In this document: positions 11,504 to 23,898 of the stretch, piece after piece
Position numbering within the stretch: position 1 is the stretch's first letter
Layout of the letters: each line of letters begins with the position of its first letter
NCBI RefSeq assembly: GCF_013426205.1
Contig: NC_089423.1
Coordinates: 620,001 to 684,000 of the forward strand
Direction: 5' to 3'
DNA from: Metarhizium brunneum
Lineage: Eukaryota; Ascomycota; Sordariomycetes; Hypocreales; Clavicipitaceae
DNA: 64,000 bases
Position numbers and translations under genes: made by a program
Notes under the pieces: generated by a model
Seen by the model: only the letters and a program-made list of their open reading frames with translations
Database searches by the model: none
Told to the model about the DNA's origin: nothing

Positions 11504-12362
11504 CTACTCTTCCTTGGCGCCGCCGCGGCCCGACTTCTCGGCAGCCTCGACGGCCTTCTTGTCGCTCTGGGCCTGGCCCTGCTGCATGGCGCTCATGAAG
11601 CCGGCGGCCTGCTTGAAGGGGCGCTTGAGGTCGCCGCTGGCGGGCTGGCCGTAGATGTGGATCTTGACGAGGTTGCTCTCGAGGGCGCTCTTGACGGGCA
11701 GGATGCTCTGGATGAGGAGGGGGTTGGTGTACTTCATGTACAGGTGCATGAAGCCCATGATGGCGATGCCCATCATCTGTCCGCGGAAGAGCGCGCGGAG
11801 CTGGTCCTTGTCGTAGGCCTGGATCGTGGTCGTGACGAGCTTGCCTTCTTCCGTGGAGCCCATGGGCGGGGGCTCGACGTACTTGAGCGTCGTCAGGTCT
11901 AGTGTACGGGGTTAGTTTCTTTTCTTGTTGCGCTCTATATTCGACGACCACCAAGGTGCGAGCTGGGGTTTGTTCCGCAAAACAGGCCCGAGACACGAGG
12001 GTTAGGTAGCCATACCCTTCTTCTTGTTGATCTGCGATCCAATGTACAGGTACAGCAGGGCAATGAGGACATTGCTGCCCAGGTAGACGGCGCGAACGGT
12101 GTTGAGGACGTTGGGGTCGTCAAAGGGAATGCGCTTCGACACCTGCATCATGCCCAACATGATGACGAGGTTGGTGCTATCGAGGGCAGGACGTTAGCAT
12201 ACATTGTCTTCCGGTACAGATTTGATGCACATGTCCTCTGCATCGGGGCACATGAAGCCATGCGACTCGTGATATTTCCCGATGGAGGGGGGGTCGAACA
12301 CATGTCCACGTGCAGAGGAAACAAAGATGCACTACTCACATCTGGGGGTTGAGGCCGGCCAT
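11504..12362 (-). CDS. PHO88: Pho88/Snd3 family ER membrane protein
   Basis: Pho88 (Snd3) is an ER membrane protein first linked to phosphate transport and later to SRP-independent targeting of membrane proteins. Exons are 12362-12340, 12176-12016 and 11898-11504, giving 192 aa. Exon 1 encodes only MAGLNPQ plus part of an Ile codon and is joined to TNLVIMLGMMQVSKRIPFDD, the diagnostic start of the family. Intron 1 is unusually long for this locus (163 nt). Intron 2 (117 nt, CTAAC branch, CACTAG acceptor) rejoins KKK to DLTTLKYVEPPPMGSTEE. Two hydrophobic segments are visible (about residues 5-25 and 45-65), followed by the conserved LFRGQMMGIAIMGFMHLYMKY and a Lys/Glu-rich tail. The length matches the family (about 185-195 aa). 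Confidence 0.95.
11899..12015 (-). other. intron 2 of PHO88
   Basis: A 117-nt phase-1 intron, donor GTATGG, branch CTAAC near the acceptor CACTAG. Confidence 0.85.
12177..12339 (-). other. intron 1 of PHO88
   Basis: A 163-nt phase-2 intron, donor GTGAGT, branch GCTAAC, acceptor GATAG. Confidence 0.85.
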
Positions 12363-15300
12363 TGTGAAGTCAATAAATAGGTGGACAGGCAGGCGACAAA
12401 GAAAAGGATAAAGTCGACAGTTGGCAACAATGTCGACAAAGAGCGTAACAATGCAAAACGTGCAACTCTAAAACCGGGGACGTGGTCGCAAGGCTCCCAG
12501 GAAGTGACGAGGAGAATTATTATGGCTGGTCAGGGTCAAATGTTTTCCAGATGGTTCGCTGGCCTTTTTGCCTCAAATGGGTGGCGGAGGCGTGGCTGAC
12601 GTGCTCTGGTTGGCCGCAGAGATCCGTGGCGTGCAAGGGGACTCACAGCCTCAGCCACAGCCTGTCTCTTCTGTTAGAAACCTTTTTCCGGATCCGATTT
12701 GACGTTGATATTTTGGGCTTGACTTGATGCGACATCCTCTCAACTCATTAGTCATGGTCAATGTCTCTGCACGCCATGGTGAAATGAGAGCTCAATCCAT
12801 CACTCTACGGCATGGTGTCGAGGTGCATTTGCCTGCATTCCTTGGAGCTAAGAGGAAGGGTTCTCTATTCTCACTTCTCAAGCAGAACCTTCAACTCCAG
12901 GCTGAGCAAGCAGGACACGCTGTTGGAGAGGCGATTTGCAAGAAAAGTGTGGGAATTAACGTCCTACGGTTCACCCACTACCGCTGAAGAACCTGTTTAT
13001 TGAGCATATGCAACGTATCTGCCCGTTCTGCCAACGACCGAGAACCACAAAGAATACCAAAACTCAACAGTGGTGTAAGCGTCATCGGGCGCATCAACTC
13101 CACGATGGATTCGAGTGTTCTTGACGTGCATTTTGTACAGCAGATGTCCTCCAAGTATCCACAGACTCACATCACACTTTAAAGCCAGGTTGCATAAAAG
13201 ATTCTGCCCACCAAAACGACGCATAACTGATAGTCGCCTCGGTTCATCAAATATATAGATGAGCAGCACATTAAGGCATTTCCGGGAACAGCTTTGCTTT
13301 GAGGTCAAGAGGCCGCTTCGGCATCAATACCAGCGGCATCTCGATATATCATTTCCTCTTCCCTAGGTCCAGGGCCGAGCTACGTCCGCCATATGGCATT
13401 GCAGATCTCCCGAGTTGCCGATCTTCTCGGCTATCAGGTACGCTCAATTCGTAAAGGCGGCATTGGTATTTTGCATGGCTCAGTTGCGACCATGTGCCTG
13501 TGTCAAGGAGTGAACCAAACGAACCAGAGCGGCACGGTTATGCCGTCGTCTTTCCGCAACTGCAGTTGAGACACGGCGAGGGCGAACCGAACAAACCCGG
13601 GACGTATTTGGAGACGTACGCGCTGCGCCTTCATTTCTCGTACCAAACCCTGGGGAATTCTTGATGCAAAATGCGCGCCAAACACCCAGATCCGTCCTCC
13701 CAGCCGGCAGCAAGAAAACCGTAGTCTCACCAAAGTCCCAACCAACTCTCTCTTAAACGATAACGAGCCGTTGACCCCGCCCAGAAACGCTGCATCCCAT
13801 CAAAGCATCAACTCATAGAACATCATGGTCCGCACCACCACAATGCAACTCTGCAAAGCCCGCTTCACCCGCGTTACACGCCAAATTCCAGGGCCCGTAT
13901 CCTCTTTCCGCATGGCCCAAAAGCACAAAAGTCCAGACTAACCCTCGTACCGCCTAAACCCTGCGAGCCGTCCTCCGGTCTCAGGCCAACCACGTCTGAA
14001 TGAGAGCTCATCGCCCTGTGGGCGGTGTCTGTATCGTCGGACCCCCAAACAGGCCCTGAGTTCCGCCGAGTTTCAGCCCGCCTGCATTGGATATGGAGGA
14101 ACCGTTGGCCCCTTGGCTGAGCAAAGTAGACCGTCAGGTCGCGTCGCTCACCACCACTGCCCAAAAGACGAGCCGGATGGAGTACCCCGGGACTTGTCGG
14201 CCGCGACAGGGCGAGCTTCCAGATAAGCCTCGAGATGCGTGGCCCCCTTGGCCCCCGCTGGCGCAGGCCACCACACGTGGCGTTTGCCGGGCGTAGAAGC
14301 ATGGAAGCTTCTTGCCAGTGATGCCGCGGGACCCTCTCGGACAATATGAGGCCGGAGTTGCATGCCTGCTCATCAGCACCCTCGGTGAGCGGGAATGGAA
14401 ACCAGGCACGAAGCCAGAGAACACCGCGTAGATGCCCGTCCTCATTGATGACTTCGTGATGCACCGGTTCGTGAAAAGAAGCAGGCGTCGTGGCCTACCC
14501 TATAGAACAACGCACTTGCACGCCGAGCCTCTGACCAACACACATCACCGGAATCACCACGACCAAGGCGACGCTTGAAACCACCCCCCCTTTCTTCATC
14601 TGCAAGTGTTGCAAGCCTAGTTGTGCGCCCCCAAAGCCCACACATTGTGTCACCGTCTCGCTGCACCGTCCGCTTTTAGAAGGGCGCTGCCCGCCAGACC
14701 TCTCACAAAGCCCGCGTCAGCCCTACGACAAAAAGCCAGGGGTGACGCGAGCGAGGGTCTTGGTTAGACGCTTATAGCGGCGGAGTTTCGCGGCCGGCAA
14801 GAAAATAAAAAAAGACAAAAGGGCCATGCTGATCATCAGCGGCGTCAGATGCATTCATTGCCCTGTAGCTGAGCCCCGTTTGAATGCAAGTTTCTTTGCG
14901 CACCGCTGGCCGTTCCGGTCAAAGGCCTTGGTGACGGCGGACGTTCTTTGTAGATGGCCCTGCTTGCCGATGGCCGGTGAAAAAGGCAGCGCCATTGTTC
15001 TTGATGGAGAGGACTGTTTGTTGGACAGGCCTGGTCGGCCAGTGCTTGCTTCTATGCTCGCATGCAGCAGGCAAAGGAAGTATGAGGTCGACAGCACCCC
15101 ATTTGCAAAGCGTGAAAGCAGCCCTTTATTTGTCCCTGGCTGCAGAGAGTTGTCGGCGAAAAAAATAGGAAAAGGTCATTGCGCGCGTTTGTTGCGCTCT
15201 GCTCGAATGTTTCAACCCGGTTTCTGTTGAGCGCTTCACAACGTCATGTCCTCAATCACAGCGGCAACCCGCGTGTAGGGAGGTCCTGTATTCACAAACC

Positions 15301-15547
15301 TTTAGAACCTGTGCCGTCGATAAAGAGGCATTGTGCTATTGCGTAGGAAGATGGCTGCCACACCATGCTGTTTGTCGTGACTTGCTCCCCAAAGGCCATT
15401 GTAATGGAGCAACAAAGACGACGACGACGACAACGGCGGCCGAAAATCTGAACAGCCGGCCATATAACTACAACCTCACGTCTCAGTCTCATTCCGAACA
15501 CCAACACAACATCTATCGTAGAGGCAGTCACCTCAACACAACTCCAA
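12363..15547. other. gene-poor stretch, 3.2 kb
   Basis: No recognisable gene. Long ORFs on the minus strand at 13.5-14.5 kb are Arg/Gly/Pro-rich and mirror each other across frames, as expected from composition rather than selection. A CATATAAC box at 15461-15468 may belong to the gene at 15548. Confidence 0.45.
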
Positions 15548-16192
15548 ATGCCCTGCCGGATCAGGGAAACCCGAGAATCTTCCCTCGCCGTCAAGTTCAA
15601 AGGCTGCGGCTGCAACTGGGGCTTCTCCTGCTCGCACAGCAAGTCACGCTCGTCGCGTACGTCATCCTCGTCTTCCTCATTGACGCGGCATCGCTCGTCG
15701 TCAAAGGCCATCATGTGTTGCTCTGACGGCTGTGCGTATCTCGACGATCTGGATTTCTTCGAACCGTGCATTGTACCACCACCGAAACACGTCCAATTTG
15801 GGGGGCAGCACTTTTACGGACCGAGTTTCCACCACCACGATCACCACCATGGCCACCATGGTCACAAATATTCCTCAGACCAAGAACATTTCCCCCTTGT
15901 CAAAGGAGGCAGCGAACGTCACACCATGAGCGTTACCGATATGACGGACAACAGGCGGGCCAATGACCGGGGAACCTTTTACACCATCTCGTTTCCGCTC
16001 CGTTGGAAGGGGTACGATCTCATGCAGAGGCTGACATCCAATCCCGATACATACGCCATTGTCGTCGATGATCCGTTCGGAGGTGATTTTTACCTAGCTA
16101 AAGATATGGACCTCAAGGAAGTTCTTCATCCATGCGCGCGTATACGAATTGTACCGAACCAACGTAGTACTACGAAGCATGTAGACTTCTAG
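15548..16192 (+). CDS. hypothetical His-rich protein, 214 aa
   Basis: Function not recognised. It is a single-exon ORF. The N-terminal half has a Cys-containing patch (GCGCNWGFSCSH), a long Ser/Arg run (about 30-52) and a second Cys cluster (MCCSDGC, about 57-63). A His-rich stretch (HHHDHHHGHHGH, about 96-107) could bind metal. The C-terminal third (about 140-214) is ordinary globular sequence with FYTISFPLRWKGYDL and YAIVVDDPFGGDFYLAKD. The Ser/Arg and His runs come from simple-sequence DNA, but the last 75 residues have good coding character and no mirror ORF, so I take the gene as real. No signal peptide or membrane span. The start could also be the Met at 15713. Confidence 0.55.
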   Translation: MPCRIRETRESSLAVKFKGCGCNWGFSCSHSKSRSSRTSSSSSSLTRHRSSSKAIMCCSDGCAYLDDLDFFEPCIVPPPKHVQFGGQHFYGPSFHHHDHHHGHHGHKYSSDQEHFPLVKGGSERHTMSVTDMTDNRRANDRGTFYTISFPLRWKGYDLMQRLTSNPDTYAIVVDDPFGGDFYLAKDMDLKEVLHPCARIRIVPNQRSTTKHVDF

Positions 16193-19100
16193 AGCCTGCC
16201 GCCGGTTATATTCTGAGACCCTGCGAGAGTAAGCTCCGTCAGCCATCAGCCGACAACGACAAGGATGGCCACGCCGAATATTTTGCCTCTTCGACACGTA
16301 CCTTCTTCAACCGGCAGCCACCAGGCGCATCGTTCGTAAATCGGGAGTGCTGTGGTCTCGCGAACCACCATGACACGGCAATCGCACACAGACTCAGACT
16401 CAATCCGGGGTTAGGGCGGCCAATAGTGCCAACATGTACGAGACGGGAACGGTTGGTTTTTAATCCGGTTTTGCTTTTGTTTGTTTGTACAAGTATGGTA
16501 GCGGCCAAGCCTGCTGGCAGGCGGGTAACTTGGCGCACGACGTCGGCCTCCATGTGGTCCACACTGGAGCGACGTTTTCCGGGGGAGAGAGTAGTAGTAC
16601 CTTGGACACTGAATATAGCACCTCCAAAAACGTTGTGATAATTGCGAGCCTTATTATACGGACCTGTGATGTCTGCGCATGTTGCTGACGGTGGCCACAA
16701 TACCATCTTGAATCAGAACCATTGTCGTTGGCTTCTGGACAAACCACTCGGCCCAAGTGATTGTGGCAAGCAAGTTATAGACGCAAGCTCCTGGTAGGAC
16801 AGTTGGGCGTACAGTATCGGCCCCTTCTCACTGAGCACTCCCACTGCACGACATCGGATGTTGGTCCACATAGCCGACCGTACGCCCTGCACTTATACTT
16901 GTATCGAACCCTAGCGTGCCCTTGATGCTATCACTGTCGGCTCAATTGAAACTGCAGTAGAGATGCTAGTGTATGGCAGTCGCCGGTTCAAACAGACACA
17001 GCCGCCCATCAAGTGCAGTTGTTTTGTCAATCTTTCTCCCACAATTGGCCCCGCGGACAGGGCATTCGACAATTCGTGGTGTGAAACAAACAAGATCTTC
17101 GGTCCAGTTCGTAGTTCGTAATGAACTTAGCAGCGGCGGGGTTTACTCAAATTGGCACAGATGATTCCACTCCCACCAATAGAGGAGCATTGTAACGGGG
17201 TGTGAGATACTAGCCGCAAATCCAAGATCTAGATAGGGCGTGAGTGTAAAAGCTAAGCGCAAATGAGAAGTGACAAGGACCACCAAGCCAAGCCATGGAT
17301 GCCATTGTCAAAGGGTCCCCTTTCATGGTGGAAATAGCGACAGTCGAAACAAATGGCAAGAGACAAACGCGTCTGATTTCTCTACTTTCCACCGCAGCGG
17401 CTTCGGTAGGCATATGTTGTTCGCATCCCTAGTGTATCTCTACCCACACTCGCAGGTTTCTGTTACAAACGATTCTCGGCCGTGACGAAATTTTGCTGTG
17501 CTCGAATGGCCGTTGATACTGGCAACACGCACGATGTTGGTCCACCAAGCCTGCTTGAGCGCAAGGGTGTATACGCGCTTCCGGGCGCTAAGATTCGAAT
17601 GCCGAATTTAATATAGCGAATGGACTGCAGACAGCGAAGCCTATCGACGAAGGCGGGCCACCCAAAGTGGGCTTTGTTCCATGTTCCAAGCCGAGACACA
17701 GCTGCAGTGCCCGATGCTGAAAGCCGACAAGACGGAGAGAGGGCTGCCCAGATTGGCCCAAAATAGACTCCTAGGAAAATCATCTCCTTGTGGATAATGT
17801 TCGAGGAAAAATACCCTTTCTCCAAGGACCGTGTCTTATGCCCTGTGAGGCTGTGACACAAAAAGTCGCCCCTGGCGGTGTAACCTGGCTGTATTTGTAA
17901 GAAGACACAAGGCGAGAAACGAAAATAACGACAAGGGCTATTTGACATAATTTGAGCCCAACCCTGGGGTGTAGTCAGCTATCAGAAATGTAAGGCAGGA
18001 CTGCGGCTTGCGGTTATGTCTCTCGTGTTGATACTATTTCAAGTCGTTTAAGAGGCCATGGTGTTATTACAAGTAGCCACACTGGTAGGATGAGAAAGTC
18101 TAAGCTTACTGTGACAGGAAATATTCTCATGCTGAAGGGAAAACAATACGCTTCTTGTAATGCTCTCACTGTGGGAATGCATTTGCTTCCTCTAAATAGC
18201 TATAATATGTAATGTTGAATCATCACAGGTGTTGTTTGGTGAGCGACCTGCAGGCCGCGAATCATCCGTACATCTTGGCTCACTCGTGATACTGTATATC
18301 GGTTCCAGAGCACATCAATCTCGGTCTTCTAATAAGTTAAAGTAGCCGCCATGACTTCTTACGCTAGCACGACAACGACTCGCCACTGACGATTGATATA
18401 AAGTTTAAAGGAGAAGTTATGCTACCTTTACAACCGTGGGTCTATAGTTGCTCTTCAGCTCAGCGGGGAGGAGAGGCTTGGGGCGGATGCAACAGTCAAG
18501 CCGTGCGAATTACCCACATTGGCTAGTTGACCTTGTGTGACAGGCAGGGTTGCTTGCAAGGTTCAATGTTTGTTCTGTGGCTTTGATGGAAGGTATGTAA
18601 GCGGAATTTGATTGTCCTAGTCACCGGGCTACACAGAATATTCTATAGAGCGAGTACCTTGGTGACCCTAACGCCTCTAGGACCAGGAATGCCATTTGAA
18701 CTTGGCTTGGTTCTTGGCCGACGCCGGGGCATTTGCGCGCCGCCGATCAAACCGCCAGCACCAGGCTTGGGAGTAAGTGGATAAGCTATGATCATTTGAT
18801 TGTGGATTGAGGGATAGACCTTCCTGTGGCTGTTGCGAATCACTGTGAGCCCTGCATTTGGGAGCTGCCCCGAATACAGCCTTGCGCGGCTGGTGCCAAA
18901 CGTGACGACGAATTTTATAGCCAATTCCAAGCTTGCCCACAGACTTGGATTCGTGCACAAAATTTTCATGACACATTGGCCGAGGCTGGGCATTTTGATA
19001 CCGGTCTCTTGTCCGTCCATTATATCGTGGCTGGGGTGTGGCACACGAATCCTTTCGATGGGTCTTTCCAATCCTGGTCTCGAAACGATTGAAGAATCCT

Positions 19101-22100
19101 TCGTCCCTATGTTGGAACACATTTTTTTAATGCACCGTCATTTGGAGAGTACTACTTCGTAGCGGAGAAGGAGTTGTTGACGCCGTGTATAGCAATCCGT
19201 GAAATTTCAAAGCACCTGGACCATGTGAAACCAATATCTCTCTGATGACGATGGCCGTGTCGTTTGTTTTGTTCTAGAAGCGGTATACAGCATGCCTGTA
19301 TTATTCCTATTTTTATGACATGATGCATTGTTTTGTGGCAGGGTCGCCCCGACGTGGTCTTTGGTGACGTAAGTCATATCTGGAAACCTGCCAAGTGGGG
19401 AATTGGGGCGCTCTTCACAGAACATTGAATGTTGGCGTCTGGTTGAATGGCGGCCACCCGACGGCGTAACCTTGTGGAGAGATCGGATTACCACTGGGCA
19501 ACAATGGCATCTGCCCAGCCATGATGGGCTGTGTCAGTTCATACCAGACGTGGATATCTTGTATAGTTCTTTGCTGTTTCCCATTGGTATCCAATTGAGT
19601 AACACCAGATTGCAAACACCTCGCAGCCTCGGGGCTCCACGCGGCATTCGGGTCGTCTGCTGTCCCTAGTGTTCAAATTGCAATCTGGTGGTGACATGGA
19701 GTAGAACCATCCTCTCCGGCCCACACCGTCAAGCGGGCGAGAAAACCAGCCCTATTTGGTTTAGGGGTGAAAAGGCAGAGATTGACCAATCGGAAAGAAC
19801 TTTATACGAAGGCAGATGCTGGCCCTGTCGTCGCTAAAACGTCGTTTGAAAAACGGCTAAGACCAATTGTGGCTCTAGGTTTGAGCATCTGGTCCCGGAC
19901 TTGGACTTGCTTTCATAGATTACATTGCCTAATTCGAGATCTGTCTGTGATGCAAAGGGCCAACAAACCTTTTGTTTTTTAAGAAAATATAACGTCTAGG
20001 ATGCAGGGGCAGCAGAAGTGCCGATGTTGTCTTGTAAAGCGACCAACCGATGCCGAGCTTTTTGTGTCCATACGGTGCTGTCTTGTCTTGCCCAGAAAAT
20101 GTTTCGGGCAGCTAAACATTGTCTGCTGACGATGGAATGAAGCTTAAAACCTGCTGTCCACGTCTGGTAACTTGCGACAGGCTTTGACCTTTACCGGCTG
20201 CATCGCCCTCGTCGCCTGAAAATACGTACCATACTAACGCATAAGCCTCTTTCTAACCGTTGAGTTGACGAGAAACGGTATTTTGCCGCTTGTAGTGTTG
20301 TAGAGTACCCTTTCCGTCTGTGCCATTGGTGGACGTCCCCGACCGCCACGGACGGACTGGATGATCAATCGACCAACAAACCAGATTATGAATGTGTTGC
20401 TATTATCATGATTGAAATGTTTGTTTCTGCTTGGTCAGCGCCTGGTCGCCCATGGAGTGCGATGGGTTGGCCGTTGGTAAGGCTTGCCATCATAGAGGCG
20501 AAAACCGCTCGGGTCTTCGTTTGTGCTGATCAAAAACAACAACAAATACCTCGTGTAAACAAGACGGGTCACAAGTAGGTTTAGCAGACCAGCGTGAGCA
20601 ACATTCCGTATTGCTAAGCACATTTTATGTTTGCTTGGTACGACGGCAGATAACTTCGTCTGCGTCGGAGATAGGGTTTCTCCCCATGCATTGTTTCCCC
20701 ATTGTTCACACGTGCTTAGGGCCTTACTAGGCAGCCTCGCCAGGATCTTCCTCCTGCATGCTGTAGGGGTGGCACGACGGTGGTGCGAACTGAGCAAACG
20801 ACGGGGTCTGCAGATGACAGACGATGCTATGTACAGGGTGCTATCCCGGACGGTGATGGCCTGAAGAAAGGCACTGGAGAGGCAGATCCGACAAAAGGAA
20901 AACAGCCCTTGCGGGCATGTAGTACTATGCTTTTTGATCTTGGCTTGTCAGGAGAGGCGCGGGAGCACGGGGTCCCGAGGGCACGCATTGACGCGGAGAA
21001 AGGGGCGGTAGGGCGTTGAAGAAAGCTCTGTCGTACAGAGGGCTGACTTGTCATCGAGAGTTTGATGTTGATGTTTGAACGGCGATGTTGGGTCTGACGG
21101 TTGTAAATTATGAGTTCAATGTTGTGGGTGGGGGCCGATACCCTGACCAGCACTGAACTGACGAGACTGACACAGTAACCAGACCCATTCGTGGAGCGCG
21201 CTTGTGCGCGAGTGCAGTGCTCGGGTGATGGTGGGGCATGCTAAGAGACCAGTGACGGCAAGAGCTGCTGTAAACTGTACGTACAGTAGCGTGCTGGAGC
21301 AACTAACAGTACGCTAAATCATTGACATCTGGGCAGCACCCAGGAGCCGGCAACGGGCGGCTACGGTGGATGCAACACTGTGCCCCCTGCAAGAAATCGC
21401 AAGCTCCAGCCCCAGTTCTGCCTAGAAACTACCACGAAACATCAACCAGTTGACATTTGTACTTCCGCACTTCCACTTCCCATTCTCGGGCGCCACCCGT
21501 GCACTTGAGCACTCGAGCATTACTTTGTGACTTGAGAGCTCCGAACTCCATGCTCCATAATATGCTGGGATTCTGGGGGCCCGGATGTACCAGAGGGCTG
21601 CAAGAGGCAATGGATCCAGGCATTGGGGAAAGAGAGACTTGGCAGTGACGTCGGACGGGGTTCCTGCCTGCTCCTGCCTGTTCCTGCCACTTGTGCTTCT
21701 TTCGTGCCTGCGCTTGTCCTGCTTTGGCTGCTTTGGAGCCCAATGCTCTTTCCCCGGTTCTTGCTCCTCTACTCTGCCCATGCTGCATCAAGCTAGGCGC
21801 ACTCCAGCACTTTCGCCTGGCTTATCCTCTTTGTGCCGGTCTGGTTGGCTCACATCCACTGGCAGCTTTGGTTTAGCGGGTACTGCAGCCTGGCCTCACC
21901 CCGAATGCTCCAGCACAATGCCCTCTCAATGTGTCCAGTACGGCGTATCCACTGTCTTCAATGCTGAGCTACTCGATGACTTGACATGGACGTTGGGAAC
22001 ATGCTACTCCATACACCGTACCTTCCTCAGGCACTTCGGTACTTGGGTACCTGGCGACCTGGCGACCTCGAGGCTGTGGCTGACACCCGCTGCGGACTGA

Positions 22101-22861
22101 CATCAAGCGCTCGAGTGGGCTTCTCGACACAACCAACACGGTTTGGAGCATTCGAATCCTCCGAGTCTAAACGTCCAGCAACCAACAACCACCACCAACA
22201 ACCAACAAGCCCGTCCTTCTCATCCACTCACTCCGTTCTCCGTCCTCTATGCTCCATACACCCTTACTTTGCCCTCCTCTCGTCTGGCTTTGCTCCGTGA
22301 TACGAGCCGTTACCCCTTTCCTTGTCTTCCACCCACGCCTCCCTAGCTAGTCTGGTACGCTTCGAGTACCACTGGCACACCATTCTGGAAATCATGTCCC
22401 AATCTTCGCGGTACTCTTTGCGGGGCCTGAGGCGTGCGGCTTTTGGCAAGGACTCGTTGATATGCAGACGATGACTCCATACACCCATGGATGCCTGCTG
22501 CTCATCCAGCTCGGCCCTCGCCGTCTGGCCTGTTGACCGCGGTGCTATATAATCTTGGACCTTTCTCAGCCTTGCCGTCATCGTTCGACTATTCCATTCC
22601 CAGACAACAAGTCTATCAGCCTACTCTCTCCGTTCTCCTCATTCTATATATTACCGCTACGCTCACCAGTTTGGCCTTGACGTTCATCTTGTCTGCTTAG
22701 ACAACCTCATCAAACAAGGTTTCCGTTCGGAACAATCTTCACCAGGCATCGAATCTGTCTCCTCTAGCTCGCGGAGTAGCTGGATATATCAAATCTGTCT
22801 TCTTTTGCGTTACTCACGACCCCAATTCTCTTTTGGACAGTTTCTGCGAGAGAAGCTAGCC
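16193..22861. other. gene-poor stretch, 6.7 kb
   Basis: No gene with family support. The longest ORFs (17463-17948 and 18643-19122 on the minus strand, 21585-22100 on the plus strand) lack recognisable domains. At 22160-22860 the DNA becomes CT-rich with TATATAAT near 22546, which looks like the promoter and 5' leader of the regulator at 22862. The rest may be old, unrecognisable mobile DNA, but I found no terminal repeats. Confidence 0.4.
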
Positions 22862-23898
22862 ATGTTCGGTACCTGGAAGTACGGCAGAGGTCGAGGACAG
22901 GTCGAAAACCTGAAAACTTCTCACGACTATGAGACAGCACGCTCTAATCAGCATCAAGCTTGTAACAGATGCCATGAGAAGAAGGTACGCTGCGCCAGAA
23001 TGACCCTATTTCTTTAAATTTCACAGCCGGACCACCGGATCACGGAGTTGCTTTCTACTGTAATCAGTCATTTCTCTCTTTTCGTTACAGATTGACTCTA
23101 TCTCAATATGACCGGAGCCTAGCTCTTGCAAGCCTTTAGTTCTTTGCTCCGTTATTCATAAAGGCCTTTATGTTTCCGCCCAAACAATGATTCATCCACA
23201 ATCCGTCCCCAGAGCACAAGGCAGCCCGAGCCCTAACACAATGTGAATATGAACTTTTGGGGTCTTGAGGCTAATCAGGTCTTCTTCGAGAGCAGTTGAA
23301 ATGCAGCGGCGACAAGGACGGGTGCGAGAGGTGCATCGCTCAAGGCCTTACCTGCGAATATAGACGGGAAACTTCTCGTTCAAAAAAGAACAGAAAGTCT
23401 GACCCTCACTCTACAGGCAGTTCAAGAAGTGGCCGTGATGGCAGTGGGAGCCCAAAAGGCTCTCACAAATCCCATTCATCCAAATCCCGGGATAGGCGAG
23501 TTGCTCCTCAGTCTGGCAACTCTCGAGGAGAGTCGGCAGCAACTGTCGGAAACGTGTATCATGAGGGCTCGGTCCCCGCTGGTCATGGAATGACTACGTT
23601 TGACGGCTACCCAATCATGTCCTCGACGATGGAAGCACAGGCTTCTGAGTATCCTGCAACTGCCCCAGTCGGGGATTTCACGGCTGTTGGCGACTACACA
23701 CAAGGTACATGGATGCTGGATGGCAGCACAAGCGCTGTTGGCCTTGGCTCCTCGTTTATCGCAACCTCGGAGGCAATGTACACGGATGATGCCCACGCAT
23801 TCTCAAACTACTCCAACCATACCGGCTTCGATATGTACCAACACATGAATCCAAATGAGGATCCCCGATTTTGGTCTCAAAACCAGGACCAGCATTGA
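22862..23898 (+). CDS. small Zn2Cys6 DNA-binding protein, 240 aa
   Basis: A fungal binuclear zinc-cluster protein, presumably a nuclear transcription regulator. Exons are 22862-22984 and 23296-23898. The cluster is C34-x2-C37-x6-C44-x6-C51-x2-C54-x6-C61, the exact Gal4-type spacing, and it exists only after splicing: exon 1 ends ACNRCHEKK and exon 2 begins LKCSGDKDGCERC. After the cluster come a basic linker with RSKKNRK, a Ser/Gly/Lys-rich tract (about 70-110) and an acidic, Tyr/Asn/Thr-rich tail that could act as an activation region. There is no fungal-trans middle homology domain, so the protein is much shorter than typical members. The 311-nt intron is long compared with its neighbours. 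The start is the ATG of a modest Kozak context (AGCCATGTT). Target genes are unknown. Confidence 0.85.
22985..23295 (+). other. long intron inside the zinc cluster
   Basis: A 311-nt phase-0 intron with donor GTACGC and acceptor GAGCAG. It separates the second and third cysteines of the Zn2Cys6 domain. In-frame stops inside it mean that retention would abolish DNA binding. Confidence 0.8.

Noticed and set aside
13825..13941. Short ORF resembling a mitochondrial presequence
   Set aside because: Only 38 codons, no mature domain and no downstream exon in frame.
13874..14464. 196-codon minus-strand ORF with overlapping ORFs in other frames
   Set aside because: Arg/Gly/Pro-rich in all frames, no motif, no splice logic; fits GC composition.
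17463..19122. Minus-strand ORFs of about 160 codons, possible transposon relics
   Set aside because: No transposase or reverse-transcriptase motif and no terminal repeats could be found.
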